A DNA stretch of 36,130 nt from Pseudomonadota bacterium (GTDB lineage: Bacteria > Pseudomonadota > Alphaproteobacteria > Caulobacterales > Caulobacteraceae). The notes below the pieces were generated by a model, which worked only from the letters and a program-made list of their open reading frames with translations, did no database searches and was not told the DNA's origin. Location of the stretch: positions 1 through 36,130 of the forward strand of contig JAEWDF010000109.1 of NCBI GenBank assembly GCA_023390245.1. The letters run 5' to 3'. The position numbers were made by a program, and so were the translations under genes. Positions 1 to 6,855 of the stretch are shown here, one piece after another (position 1 is the stretch's first letter; every line of letters begins with the position of its first letter).

Positions 1-600
1 GTGCAGGGCGTCCAGGAAGTCCATGGCGCGCAGGCCGATGGCGTAGCCGAGCGCCCACAGGCCGGCGATCAGGAAGAGGATTCCGGCGATGACGCGGCCG
101 CCGGGAAGGCGCAGCGCCTCGATCCCCTTGGCCGACAGTCCGGTCAGGGCGTCGCCCCACAGGCCGCCCAGCCCCGCCGCCAGCGGCCAGGCGGCCGGCG
201 CGGCCAGCGCCGCCAGGGCGCCGGCCAGCAGCAGGGTCCCGCCGGTCGCCGCCAGCGCCTTCAGCGGCGTCGGCTTCAGCCGTTGCTGGATGGCGTCGCC
301 GATGGCGCGGGCCAGGCCGAAGGCGACCAGCAACAGGGCCGCGGGCCAGGCCGCCAGCCCCAGCGACTGCATGAACAGGTCCGCGAACAGGGCGCCGTTG
401 GCGCCCAGCCAATTGGTCGTCGGCAGGGTCGAGGCCGCATTCAGGCTGGCGTCGGCCGGATTCCACGAGGCCAATGCGATCAGCAGGAGCGTCGCCAACA
501 GCGCCTGCAACACCCCCCGGAACCGCACCATGAACGGCGCGTCCCAGAGAATCCGGGCGCTGACCCAGGCCTGGCGGCCGATGGCGAGGGCGGTGGTCAT
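1..600 (-). CDS. ftsK: DNA translocase FtsK, N-terminal membrane domain (partial)
   Basis: This is the first 200 codons of FtsK; the gene runs off the left edge in frame. FtsK is anchored at the septum and pumps chromosome-terminus DNA during division. Only the 4-TM anchor is present, not the motor or gamma domain. After a short cytosolic start (MTTALAIGRQAW) come hydrophobic segments at about residues 25-42, 80-100, 120-140 and 175-190. The loop between the first two carries WNPADASLNAAS and TNWLGANGALFADL, which are hallmarks of alphaproteobacterial FtsK. The ATG is the only good start and ends an open frame that reads back to the window edge. It is divergent from the UbiH-type gene. A CtrA-like box lies about 55 bp upstream. 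Family assignment is confident from the loop motif; function is by family. Confidence 0.9.
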   Translation of the reverse strand, partial: MTTALAIGRQAWVSARILWDAPFMVRFRGVLQALLATLLLIALASWNPADASLNAASTLPTTNWLGANGALFADLFMQSLGLAAWPAALLLVAFGLARAIGDAIQQRLKPTPLKALAATGGTLLLAGALAALAAPAAWPLAAGLGGLWGDALTGLSAKGIEALRLPGGRVIAGILFLIAGLWALGYAIGLRAMDFLDALH

Positions 601-655
601 GGAGGAACGGACCTCGGGCAGGCTACGAACTTCGCCTGTTTTGCCCGCCTCAGGG

Positions 656-670
656 TTAAGGGGCGTTTAC
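656..670 (-). promoter_or_regulatory. candidate CtrA binding box upstream of ftsK
   Basis: The plus strand reads TTAAGGGGCGTTTAC, which is TTAA, seven bases, then TTAC. This is one base off the CtrA consensus TTAA-N7-TTAA. It lies about 55 bp upstream of the ftsK start codon, a normal position for a cell-cycle promoter in Caulobacterales, where CtrA controls many division genes. Only the motif is seen; binding is inferred. Confidence 0.4.
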
Positions 671-680
671 CGGCCGTCTG

Positions 681-836
681 TCTCCTCCCCATGAAATGGG
701 GAGGGGGACCGCGAAGCGGTGGAGGGGTTCTGGCCGCAAGGTCGGCGCCTGCGACGTATCGAAGAACCCCTCCGTCACGGCGCGAAGGCGCGCCGCGCCA
801 CCTCCCCATTCGCTTCGCGAACAGGGAGGAGACAAG
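681..836. repeat. composite GC-rich palindromic intergenic repeat (copy 1)
   Basis: The element has two inverted halves. The left half starts TCTCCTCCCC, pairs with TGGGGAGG, then carries the hairpin ACCGCGAAGCGGT and ends GGAGGGGTTCT. The right half starts AGAACCCCTCC and ends with CCACCTCCCC and GGGAGGAGACA, so it is roughly the reverse complement of the left. A second copy between pnp and marC has the same halves in the opposite order. The hairpins are centred on GCGAAGC or its complement. It fills most of the ftsK/ubiH intergenic region and contains no gene. Such GC-rich REP-like elements are common between genes in this lineage. Confidence 0.75.
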
Positions 837-878
837 ACGTCACTGGACGCGACGCTCCGCTAGCGCGACAACCCGTGC

Positions 879-2132
879 ATGGCTGACACCGAACGCTACG
901 ACATCGTCATCGCCGGCGCGGGTCTGACCGGGGCGGCGTTCGCCCTGGCGGCGGCGCAGGCCGGGCTGAAGGTGGTGATGGTCGATCCGCAGCCGTTCAG
1001 CGCACAGCTGGCGCCGACCTTCGACGGGCGGTCCACGGCTATCGCCTTTTCCACCTTCCGCATGCTGGACGCGCTGGGCCTGGGCGAGGCGCTGCGGCCG
1101 CACGCCTGCCGCATGGACCGCATCCTGGTCACCGACGGGCGGCGGCCGGGGGCAGCCAGCCGCGCCGCCTCGCCCGCCTTCCTGCGCTTCGACGCCGAGG
1201 AGATCGGCGACCGCACCGACGGCGAGCCCCTGGGCTACATGGTCGAGAACCGCCGCATCCGCGCCGCCCTGGCCGAGGCGGTCGCGGCGGCGGGCCTGGC
1301 GGTCAGGGCGCCCGCCGCCGTCGCGGTGGTCGAGACCGATCCGGGCAAGGCGACGGTGATCCTGGCCGACGGATCGCGCCTGACCGCGCCCCTGGTGGTC
1401 GGCGCCGAGGGCCGGGGATCGAAGGTCCGCGCCGCCGCCGGCATCGACACCGTCGGCTGGGGCTACGGCCAGAGCGGGGTGGTGGCCACCGTCCGCCTGG
1501 GCCGCGACCACGGCAATGTCGCCCACGAATACTTCCTGCCGGCCGGCCCCTTCGCCATCCTGCCGCTGACCGACCGGCGCGCCAGCCTGGTCTGGACCGA
1601 GACCACGCGCCGGGCCGAGGCGCTGAGGACCGCCTCCGACGCCGCCTTCCAGTCGCACCTGATGCGACGCTTCGGTGAGTTCCTCGACGGCGCGACGGTC
1701 GAGGGGGCCCGCTTCGTCTATCCGCTGTCGCTCAGCCTGGCCGAAACCCTGACCGCGCCGCGCATCGCCCTGATCGGCGACGCCGCCCACGGCGTGCACC
1801 CGGTGGCGGGCCAGGGGCTGAACATGGGGCTGAAGGACGCCGCCGCCCTGGCCGAGGTGCTGGCCGAGGCCGCACGTCTGGGCGAGGACATCGGCGCGGA
1901 GACGGTGCTGGACCGCTACGCCCGCTGGCGCCGGTTCGACAACGCCGTGCTGGCGGCCGGCTTCGACGCCTTCGTGCGGCTGTTCTCCAACGACCTTCCG
2001 CCCGTGCGCCTGGCGCGCGACCTGGGGATGGCGGCGGTCAACCGCATCGGGCCCCTGCGCCGCGCCTTTATGCACGAGGCCGGCGGCGGCGTCGGCGACC
2101 TGCCGCGCCTGCTGCGGGGCCAGCCGGTCTGA
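879..2132 (+). CDS. ubiH: FAD-dependent UbiH/UbiF/COQ6-family hydroxylase
   Basis: A 417-residue flavoprotein monooxygenase of the UbiH/UbiF/VisC/COQ6 family, which hydroxylates the aromatic ring of ubiquinone precursors using FAD, NAD(P)H and O2. The three expected signatures are present in order: the Rossmann dinucleotide motif GAGLTG at residues 13-18, a GAEGRGSKVR version of the DG motif near 175-184, and the FAD ribityl motif GDAAHGVHPVAGQGLNMG from 300. Length is normal. No clear ribosome binding site precedes the ATG. An in-frame upstream alternative is not available because the GTG three bases upstream reads into a stop. Alphaproteobacteria have several paralogues (UbiH, UbiL, UbiM types), so the ring position hydroxylated cannot be told from sequence. 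The symbol denotes the family. Confidence 0.85.
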   Translation: MADTERYDIVIAGAGLTGAAFALAAAQAGLKVVMVDPQPFSAQLAPTFDGRSTAIAFSTFRMLDALGLGEALRPHACRMDRILVTDGRRPGAASRAASPAFLRFDAEEIGDRTDGEPLGYMVENRRIRAALAEAVAAAGLAVRAPAAVAVVETDPGKATVILADGSRLTAPLVVGAEGRGSKVRAAAGIDTVGWGYGQSGVVATVRLGRDHGNVAHEYFLPAGPFAILPLTDRRASLVWTETTRRAEALRTASDAAFQSHLMRRFGEFLDGATVEGARFVYPLSLSLAETLTAPRIALIGDAAHGVHPVAGQGLNMGLKDAAALAEVLAEAARLGEDIGAETVLDRYARWRRFDNAVLAAGFDAFVRLFSNDLPPVRLARDLGMAAVNRIGPLRRAFMHEAGGGVGDLPRLLRGQPV

Positions 2133-2212
2133 ATGCAGCCAATTGCGGCCAGCGGCGTTAACCCTGCCGGTGCGGCCAAGCTTGTCGGCCCGGCGAGAGA
2201 GGAGTGTCTGAG

Positions 2213-2578
2213 ATGGAAAGTCTGATCGATCAGATCGGCGCCTTCCTGGGCGGCGTGGCCGCCCTGGCGCAGACCGGCTTCGACGGAGTCAATCAGGTCA
2301 TGGGCCTGATCATCGCCATCATCGCCGCCCTGCTGATGGGCGGCTGGCGGGCGCTGGGCTCGACCGCCCTGGGCGCCGCCCTGGTCCACCTGATCGTGCT
2401 GGCGGTCCTGCCGGTCATCAACGGTGGGACCTTCGCCCTTCCGAACATCCTTTCGGTTCCGTTCTGGATGACGGCCGCCGCCCTGTTCCTGGGCTACGCC
2501 ATCGTCATCGCCATCTTCTTCTTCATCAAGACGCTGCTGACCGGCTCGGCCTTCGCACGCCGCCGCGTCGCGCACTGA
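2213..2578 (+). CDS. small inner-membrane protein of unknown function
   Basis: A 121-residue protein with three strongly hydrophobic stretches, at about residues 26-45 (MGLIIAIIAALLMGGW), 50-68 (ALGAALVHLIVLAVL) and 85-108 (WMTAAALFLGYAIVIAIFF), and a basic tail ending ARRRVAH. The N-terminus is a short amphipathic segment. I chose the ATG over a GTG three codons upstream because AGAGGAG ends 8 bp before the ATG. It follows the UbiH-type gene by 80 bp in the same direction and may share its transcript. I do not recognise a family. The positive C-terminus suggests that end is cytosolic. Confidence 0.75.
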   Translation: MESLIDQIGAFLGGVAALAQTGFDGVNQVMGLIIAIIAALLMGGWRALGSTALGAALVHLIVLAVLPVINGGTFALPNILSVPFWMTAAALFLGYAIVIAIFFFIKTLLTGSAFARRRVAH

Positions 2579-2648
2579 GGCCCGGCGCCGGGCTTCCGGC
2601 CTGGAGGACCTGGCGACGAGATCCCGGTTGTCGCGCCGTCGCGTCCGG

Positions 2649-2674
2649 TATATGGAATGTATACGAACCATATA
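2649..2674. promoter_or_regulatory. 26-bp AT-rich dyad operator of the parD-like/map operon
   Basis: TATATGG and CCATATA form perfect 7-bp arms around the 6-bp palindrome GTATAC, and all three share exactly the same centre (2661.5). The site is strikingly AT-rich in a roughly 70% GC background. It ends 13 bp before the start codon of the ribbon-helix-helix gene. RHH antitoxins bind such dyads to repress their own operon, so autoregulation is the natural inference. It may overlap the promoter. Confidence 0.65.
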
Positions 2675-2687
2675 TCGAGGTCCCGCC

Positions 2688-2891
2688 ATGGGCATCGTCA
2701 ACATCGAGGACGAACTGCACGAGCAGCTGCGCCGCGCCAGCAAGGCGTCGCGCCGGTCCATCAACGCCCAGGCGGCCTTCTGGATCAGGCTGGGAATGCT
2801 GGGCGAACTCAATCCCGGCGTCAGCTTCCAGGAGCTGATGGCGCGCGAGCTGAAGGCCGCCGGAGTCGCCTCGCCCGACAACGCCGCATGA
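2688..2891 (+). CDS. ParD-like ribbon-helix-helix antitoxin/regulator
   Basis: A 67-residue protein that begins with the short beta strand MGIVNIEDEL typical of a ribbon-helix-helix fold, followed by helix A (HEQLRRASKASRRS) and helix B starting INAQAAFWIRLG. This resembles the ParD-like antitoxin family. Family members dimerise through the strand and bind operator DNA. The chosen ATG fits the RHH strand; a longer in-frame version starting 20 codons earlier would read through the palindromic operator and is unlikely. The stop overlaps the start of methionine aminopeptidase (ATGA), so the two are translationally coupled. No ParE, RelE or other toxin is present; the aminopeptidase occupies the toxin position. 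The DNA-binding role is inferred from the fold and from the adjacent dyad. Confidence 0.75.
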   Translation: MGIVNIEDELHEQLRRASKASRRSINAQAAFWIRLGMLGELNPGVSFQELMARELKAAGVASPDNAA

Positions 2892-3652
2892 TCAAGACGC
2901 CGGACGAGATCGAGCTGATGGCCGAGGCGGGGCGGTTATTGGCCTCGGTCTTCACCCACCTGGACGGCCTGCCGCTCCGGGGCGTGAGCACGCTGGAGGT
3001 CAACGACCGAGTCGAGTCCTTCATCGTCGGCGACCTGAAGGCGCGCCCGGCCAGCAAGGGCCAGTACGGCTACGGCTTCGTGCTGAACAGCTCGCGCAAT
3101 GACGTCGTCTGCCACGGCGCGCCGTCGAGGGACGAGATGCTGGCCGACGGCGACATCGTCAACTTCGACATCACCCTGGAGAAGAACGGCTTCATCGCCG
3201 ATTCCAGCAAGACCTATCTGATCGGCCAGGTCGCCGCGCCGGCCCGGCGGCTGGTGCGCGCGACCTATGAGGCGATGTGGAAGGGCATCCGCGCCGTGCG
3301 GCCGGGCGCGCGGCTGGGCGACATCGGCCACGCCATCGAGACCCACGCCAAGCGGGGCGGCTATTCGGTGGTGCGCGACTATTGCGGCCACGGGATCGGT
3401 CGCGAGATGCATGAGGCGCCGCAGGTGCCGCACTTCGGCAAGCCGGGTGCGGGCGTGGTCCTGCGCGAGGGCATGGTCTTCACGATCGAGCCGATGCTGA
3501 ACCAGGGCCGCCGCGCCGTGGAGACCCTGGACGACGGCTGGACCGTGGTCACCGCCGACGGCAAGCTGTCGGCCCAGTTCGAACACACGGTCGCGGTGAC
3601 GGCGAACGGCCCGCGGGTGCTGACGCTACGGCCGGAGGAGGCGCGGGCTTGA
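2888..3652 (+). CDS. map: type I methionine aminopeptidase
   Basis: A 254-residue MetAP that removes the initiator methionine from nascent proteins in the cytosol. The pita-bread active site is complete: His76 (in CHGAPS), metal ligands Asp94 (NFDIT), Asp105 (IADSSK), His168 (CGHGIGREMHEAP), Glu201 (FTIEP) and Glu232 (QFEHTV), plus His175. There is no N-terminal zinc-finger extension. The start overlaps the stop of the ParD-like gene by ATGA, which fixes the start and indicates one transcript. In Caulobacterales there can be a second map gene elsewhere, and this ParD-linked copy could be the regulated one; that part is inference. Enzyme identity is confident. Confidence 0.93.
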   Translation: MIKTPDEIELMAEAGRLLASVFTHLDGLPLRGVSTLEVNDRVESFIVGDLKARPASKGQYGYGFVLNSSRNDVVCHGAPSRDEMLADGDIVNFDITLEKNGFIADSSKTYLIGQVAAPARRLVRATYEAMWKGIRAVRPGARLGDIGHAIETHAKRGGYSVVRDYCGHGIGREMHEAPQVPHFGKPGAGVVLREGMVFTIEPMLNQGRRAVETLDDGWTVVTADGKLSAQFEHTVAVTANGPRVLTLRPEEARA

Positions 3653-3686
3653 TCGCCGCTCCCTGGATGAGGCCGGAACGGGAAGG

Positions 3687-3732
3687 CGCCGATTCAGCCG
3701 GTGTTTCTTCCCACGCGCCGTCTGAATCGGCG
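3687..3732. repeat. inverted repeat with GANTC sites between map and the thioredoxin gene
   Basis: Perfect 11-bp arms, CGCCGATTCAG and CTGAATCGGCG, are separated by 24 bases. No T-tract follows either arm, so it is not a classical terminator. Each arm contains a GANTC site, the CcrM methylation target in Caulobacterales, and a third GATTC lies about 70 bp further right before the next gene. It could be an mRNA-end hairpin for map or a methylation-sensitive control site; the sequence does not decide. Confidence 0.5.
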
Positions 3733-3828
3733 AGGCGCCGGCCGTGCGGCCAATTCGCCGCTTGATGGGAAGGCATCCCGACGCCATCTGAACCGTTACG
3801 ATTCTTCGAGCCGACCACGGACCCGACC

Positions 3829-4722
3829 ATGACCTTCGCCGACCCCACCCTGTCCGACGACCTGATCAAGGAGGGGACCGACGCCTCCTTCATGACCGAC
3901 GTGGTCGAGGCGTCGAAGGTCCAGCCGGTGATCGTCGACTTCTGGGCCACCTGGTGCGGACCGTGCCGCACCTTGGGACCGGCGCTGGAGAAGGCCGTGC
4001 GCGCCGCCAAGGGCGCGGTGAAGATGGTCAAGATCGACGTCGATGCGAACCCGGCCTACGCCGGCCAGCTTCGCGTTCAGTCGATCCCGACGGTCTACGC
4101 CTTCGTCGACGGTCAGCCGGTCGACGGCTTCCAGGGCGCCGTTCCCGACAGCCAGATCAAGGCCTTCATCGACAAGCTGACCGGCGGCCAGGGCGGTTCG
4201 ACCGAGACGGCGCAACTGCTGGAGCTGGGCGAGGAATCGCTGGGCCTCAACGATTTCGGCGGCGCGGCCCAGGCCTTCGCCCACGTCCTGTCGATCGAGC
4301 CGGACAACGAGAAGGCCATCGCCGGCATGGCGCGGGTCTATCTGGCCGGCGGCGACCGCGAGCAGGCGCTGCAGACCATCGCCATGGCGCCCCAGGACTC
4401 CAAGGAGCCGTCGGTGCAGAGCGTGCGCGCCCAACTGGCCCTGTCGGCCGCCGCCCCGGCGGGCGCGTCGGCCGAGTTGGAAGCGAAGGTCAAGGCCGAT
4501 CCGGACGACCACCAGGCGCGCTTCGACCTGGCGGAGGCGCAGGCCGCCGCCGGCGACTTCCAGGGCGCGGTCGACAACCTGTTGGTCATCGTGAAGGCCG
4601 ACCGGGAATGGAACGACCAGGCGGCGCGCAAGCAGTTGCTGACCATCTTCGAGGCGGCGGGCCTAGGTTCCGATGTCGCCAAGGACGGGCGGCGCCGGCT
4701 GTCGTCGATCCTGTTCGCCTAG
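3829..4722 (+). CDS. cnoX: thioredoxin-TPR co-chaperone (CnoX/YbbN type)
   Basis: A 297-residue protein with a thioredoxin domain (about 15-120) fused to a TPR-like helical tail (about 125-297). The redox motif is the canonical WCGPC at 42-46 with the cis-proline at 87 (QSIPTVYAF). E. coli CnoX (YbbN) has the same architecture and lacks the CGPC pair, holding oxidised clients for chaperones. In this group the intact CGPC suggests real oxidoreductase activity as well. Alternating Ala/Leu helices with EEALGL/GDREQAL-like turns mark the TPR part. It is followed after 11 bp by the LON-domain gene, so probably co-transcribed. The ribosome binding site is weak. Function is from the family; client proteins are unknown. 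Confidence 0.88.
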   Translation: MTFADPTLSDDLIKEGTDASFMTDVVEASKVQPVIVDFWATWCGPCRTLGPALEKAVRAAKGAVKMVKIDVDANPAYAGQLRVQSIPTVYAFVDGQPVDGFQGAVPDSQIKAFIDKLTGGQGGSTETAQLLELGEESLGLNDFGGAAQAFAHVLSIEPDNEKAIAGMARVYLAGGDREQALQTIAMAPQDSKEPSVQSVRAQLALSAAAPAGASAELEAKVKADPDDHQARFDLAEAQAAAGDFQGAVDNLLVIVKADREWNDQAARKQLLTIFEAAGLGSDVAKDGRRRLSSILFA

Positions 4723-4733
4723 GATCTGACCTC

Positions 4734-5390
4734 ATGCCGCAGGGCTATGTCAGGGCGCTGGACCTGCCGCAGGTCATCCCGGTCTTCCCGCTGGCCGGCG
4801 CCGTCGTCCTGCCGCGCGGCCAGCTGCCGCTGAACGTGTTCGAGCCGCGCTATCTGAACATGGTGGACGACGCCATGGCCGGGGACCGGATCATCGGCAT
4901 GGTCCAGCCGCTCGGCGGGCCCCGCGCCCTGCCCGGCCTGTCGGCGGTCGGCTGCGCCGGGCGCATCACCGGCTTCGCGGAGACCTCTGACGGGCGCTAC
5001 CTGATCACCCTGACCGGAGTGTCGCGCTTCCGCGTCGCCGCCGAACTGCCGGTGAAGACCCCCTATCGCCAGGTTCGCGCGGCCTTCGACGCCTATGAGG
5101 GCGACCTGACCCCGCCGGGGGAGTCGCCGGACTTCGATCGCCATGCCTTCCTGGACGCGCTGCGCGGCTACCTGGCCAACCGGGCGCTGGAGATCGACTG
5201 GGACACGGCCGAGGGCGCGCCGATGGAGGCGCTGGTCAACAGCCTGTCGATGGCCCTGCCGTTCGAGCCCGCCGAGAAGCAGGCGCTGCTGGAACGCCCG
5301 ACCCTGATGGACCGCGCCGACGCCCTGAACGCCCTGATGCGCATCGACGCCGCCGACGGCGGCGAGGACGACTCCCGGTCGATCCAGTGA
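4734..5390 (+). CDS. LON substrate-binding domain protein
   Basis: A 218-residue stand-alone LON N-terminal (substrate-binding) domain without the AAA+ or protease parts of Lon. Recognisable segments are IPVFPLAGAVVLPRGQLPLN near residues 14-33, FEPRYLNMV after it, and GCAGRITGF followed by a LTGVSRFRV strand. The C-terminal half is helical and ends in an acidic tail (DAADGGEDDS). Such proteins are widespread in alphaproteobacteria directly downstream of the thioredoxin-TPR gene and upstream of a Trm112-like gene, as here. A role in protein quality control is inferred from the domain and the neighbour. A longer reading from far upstream in this frame is an antisense-style artefact inside the previous gene. 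Confidence 0.88.
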   Translation: MPQGYVRALDLPQVIPVFPLAGAVVLPRGQLPLNVFEPRYLNMVDDAMAGDRIIGMVQPLGGPRALPGLSAVGCAGRITGFAETSDGRYLITLTGVSRFRVAAELPVKTPYRQVRAAFDAYEGDLTPPGESPDFDRHAFLDALRGYLANRALEIDWDTAEGAPMEALVNSLSMALPFEPAEKQALLERPTLMDRADALNALMRIDAADGGEDDSRSIQ

Positions 5391-5411
5391 ACTCCTCGCG
5401 CACGCCGGCCT

Positions 5412-5593
5412 CAAGCAGCGCGAAGCGCGGTAGGTCGCTAAAACCAGCCTCAAGCAGCGCGAAGCGCGGTAGGCCGTTAAGACCAGCCTCAAGCAGCGCG
5501 AAGCGCGGTAGGCCGTTAAGACCAGTCCCAAGTAGCGCGAAGCGCGGTGGGCCGCTAAGACCTTGCCTCAAGCAGCGCGAAGCGCGGTAGGCC
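5412..5593. repeat. five-copy 39-bp tandem repeat array
   Basis: Five copies start at 5412, 5451, 5490, 5529 and 5569, with a period of 39, 39, 39 and 40. The core of each is CAAGCAGCGCGAAGCGCGGT followed by AGGCC or a near variant, then a spacer like GTTAAGACCAGCCT. Copies 2 and 3 are almost identical. The core contains the hairpin GCGC-GAA-GCGC. Because the period is a multiple of three, both strands read as spurious repetitive open frames. The last copy ends 7 bp before the Trm112-like start codon, and its GGTAGG lies at Shine-Dalgarno distance (9 bp). Single copies sit before gshB and rpsO. Confidence 0.9.
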
Positions 5594-5600
5594 AACAACA

Positions 5601-5795
5601 ATGAGCGACGCCTTCAACACCCCCGCCTCGGTCGATCCCCGGCTGCTGGAAGTCCTGGTCTGCCCCGTCACGCGCGGCAAGCTGACCTACGACCGCGACG
5701 CGGGCGAACTGATCTCCGCCGGCGCCAAGCTGGCCTATCCGATCCGCGAGGGCGTGCCGATCATGCTCCCCGAGGAAGCGCGCCGGCTGGACTGA
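5601..5795 (+). CDS. Trm112/YcaR-family small protein
   Basis: A 64-residue protein of the Trm112 family. The diagnostic pieces are LLEVLVCPVTRGKL near residues 15-28 and LAYPIREGVPIMLPEEAR at 44-61. Eukaryotic and archaeal Trm112 activates methyltransferases; bacterial members are uncharacterised or linked to methylation and cell-wall genes. Only one cysteine of the zinc-knuckle pairs remains (Cys21), as in many proteobacterial versions, so zinc binding is unlikely. Its only visible ribosome binding site (GGTAGG) lies inside the last unit of the tandem repeat. It follows the LON-domain gene, the usual order in this group. Confidence 0.85.
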   Translation: MSDAFNTPASVDPRLLEVLVCPVTRGKLTYDRDAGELISAGAKLAYPIREGVPIMLPEEARRLD

Positions 5796-5850
5796 GCCGC
5801 CCCGACACCGAACATTCACCGGCCCAGGACGCAACGCGCCCGGCGGGCCC

Positions 5851-5876
5851 CAAAGCAGCGCGAAACGCGGTAGGCC
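5851..5876. repeat. single copy of the 39-bp-array repeat core before gshB
   Basis: CAAAGCAGCGCGAAACGCGG followed by TAGGCC matches the array core with a few changes, one of which (GAAACGC) weakens the hairpin. It ends 6 bp before the gshB start codon and its GGTAGG is 8 bp from that ATG, so it appears to supply the ribosome binding site. Confidence 0.85.
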
Positions 5877-5882
5877 AAAACT

Positions 5883-6830
5883 ATGACTCTGAAGGTCGCC
5901 ATCCAGATGGACCCCATCGAGGCCGTCAACGTCGAGTCGGACACCACCTTCCTGATGGCCCTGACCGGCCAGGAACGCGGACATCGGCTTTGGGTCTACG
6001 ACTTCCGCACCCTGGCGCTGGAGGAGGGCCGCCTCTACTGCCGCGCCCGGTCCGTGACCGTGAAGCGGGTCCAGGGCGACCACGCCGTCTTCGGCGACTG
6101 GGAAAGGCTCGATCTCGGGCGGGACGTGGACGTGGTGCTGATGCGCCAGGACCCGCCCTTCGACATGGCCTATGTCACCGCCACCTATCTGCTGGAGACG
6201 ATCCACCCGCAGACGCTGGTGGTGAACGATCCGGCCGAGGTGCGCTCGGCGCCCGAGAAGTTGCTGGTCACCCGCTTCCCCGACCTGACGCCGCCGACCC
6301 TGGTCAGCGCCGACCCGGTCGCCCTGGCCGCCTTCCACCAGAAGCACGGCGACGTGGTGCTGAAACCGCTGCATGGCGCCGCCGGCTCGGGCGTGGTCCG
6401 GCTGAAGGCCGGCGACCCGAACCTTGACGCCCTGGTCGAAATCCACGCCATGGCCTCGCGCGATCCGCTGGTGATCCAGAAGTTCATCCCCGCCGTCTCG
6501 GCCGGCGACAAGCGCATCATCCTGGTGGACGGGGAGCCTGTCGGCGCCATCAACCGCATCCCGGCCAAGGACCAGGTGCGCTCCAACCTGCGCGTCGGCG
6601 GGGTCGCCGCGCCGGTCGAGCTGACCGCCCGCGACCAGGAGATCTGCGCCCGCATTGGCCCGACGCTGAAGGCGCGGGGCCTGATCTTCGTGGGCATCGA
6701 CGTGATCGGCGACTGGCTGACCGAGATCAACGTCACCTCGCCCACCGGCGCCCAGCAGCTGTTGAACTTCACCGGCGTCGACGCCACCGCCGCCATGTGG
6801 GACGTGATCGAGAAGAAGCGCGCGGCCTGA
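5883..6830 (+). CDS. gshB: glutathione synthetase
   Basis: A 315-residue ATP-grasp enzyme that joins gamma-glutamylcysteine and glycine to make glutathione in the cytosol. The start MTLKVAIQMDPIEAVN, the substrate segment VLMRQDPPFDMAYVT, the ATP-grasp lysine/glycine loop VLKPLHGAAGSGV, the RIILVDGEPVGAINRIP strand and the metal-binding C-terminal motif TEINVTSPTG are all typical of prokaryotic GshB. Length is normal. The start codon follows a repeat unit that provides GGTAGG. Glutathione synthetase often precedes yifB/comM in alphaproteobacteria, and here only one small exported-protein gene lies between them. Confidence 0.95.
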   Translation: MTLKVAIQMDPIEAVNVESDTTFLMALTGQERGHRLWVYDFRTLALEEGRLYCRARSVTVKRVQGDHAVFGDWERLDLGRDVDVVLMRQDPPFDMAYVTATYLLETIHPQTLVVNDPAEVRSAPEKLLVTRFPDLTPPTLVSADPVALAAFHQKHGDVVLKPLHGAAGSGVVRLKAGDPNLDALVEIHAMASRDPLVIQKFIPAVSAGDKRIILVDGEPVGAINRIPAKDQVRSNLRVGGVAAPVELTARDQEICARIGPTLKARGLIFVGIDVIGDWLTEINVTSPTGAQQLLNFTGVDATAAMWDVIEKKRAA

Positions 6831-6855
6831 TCGCGCGCATCGAACAGGAGGGAAC

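Noticed and set aside
1..927. A long rightward open frame encoding a Gln/Gly/Arg-rich protein at the left edge.
   Set aside because: It is antisense to the clear FtsK 4-TM domain and runs through the palindromic repeat. Its composition is typical of a shadow frame in GC-rich DNA.
2688..3652. Classical ParDE toxin-antitoxin module.
   Set aside because: No toxin-like gene follows the RHH gene. The overlapping gene is a complete methionine aminopeptidase.
5387..5590. Short repetitive open frames on both strands over the tandem array (SSAKRGRPL-type and LPRFALLEAG-type repeats).
   Set aside because: They arise because the repeat period is a multiple of three. There is no independent start signal or conserved protein.
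5412..5593. Possible CRISPR array.
   Set aside because: The spacers are only about 14 bp and nearly identical between units, and no cas genes are present. It is a simple tandem repeat.
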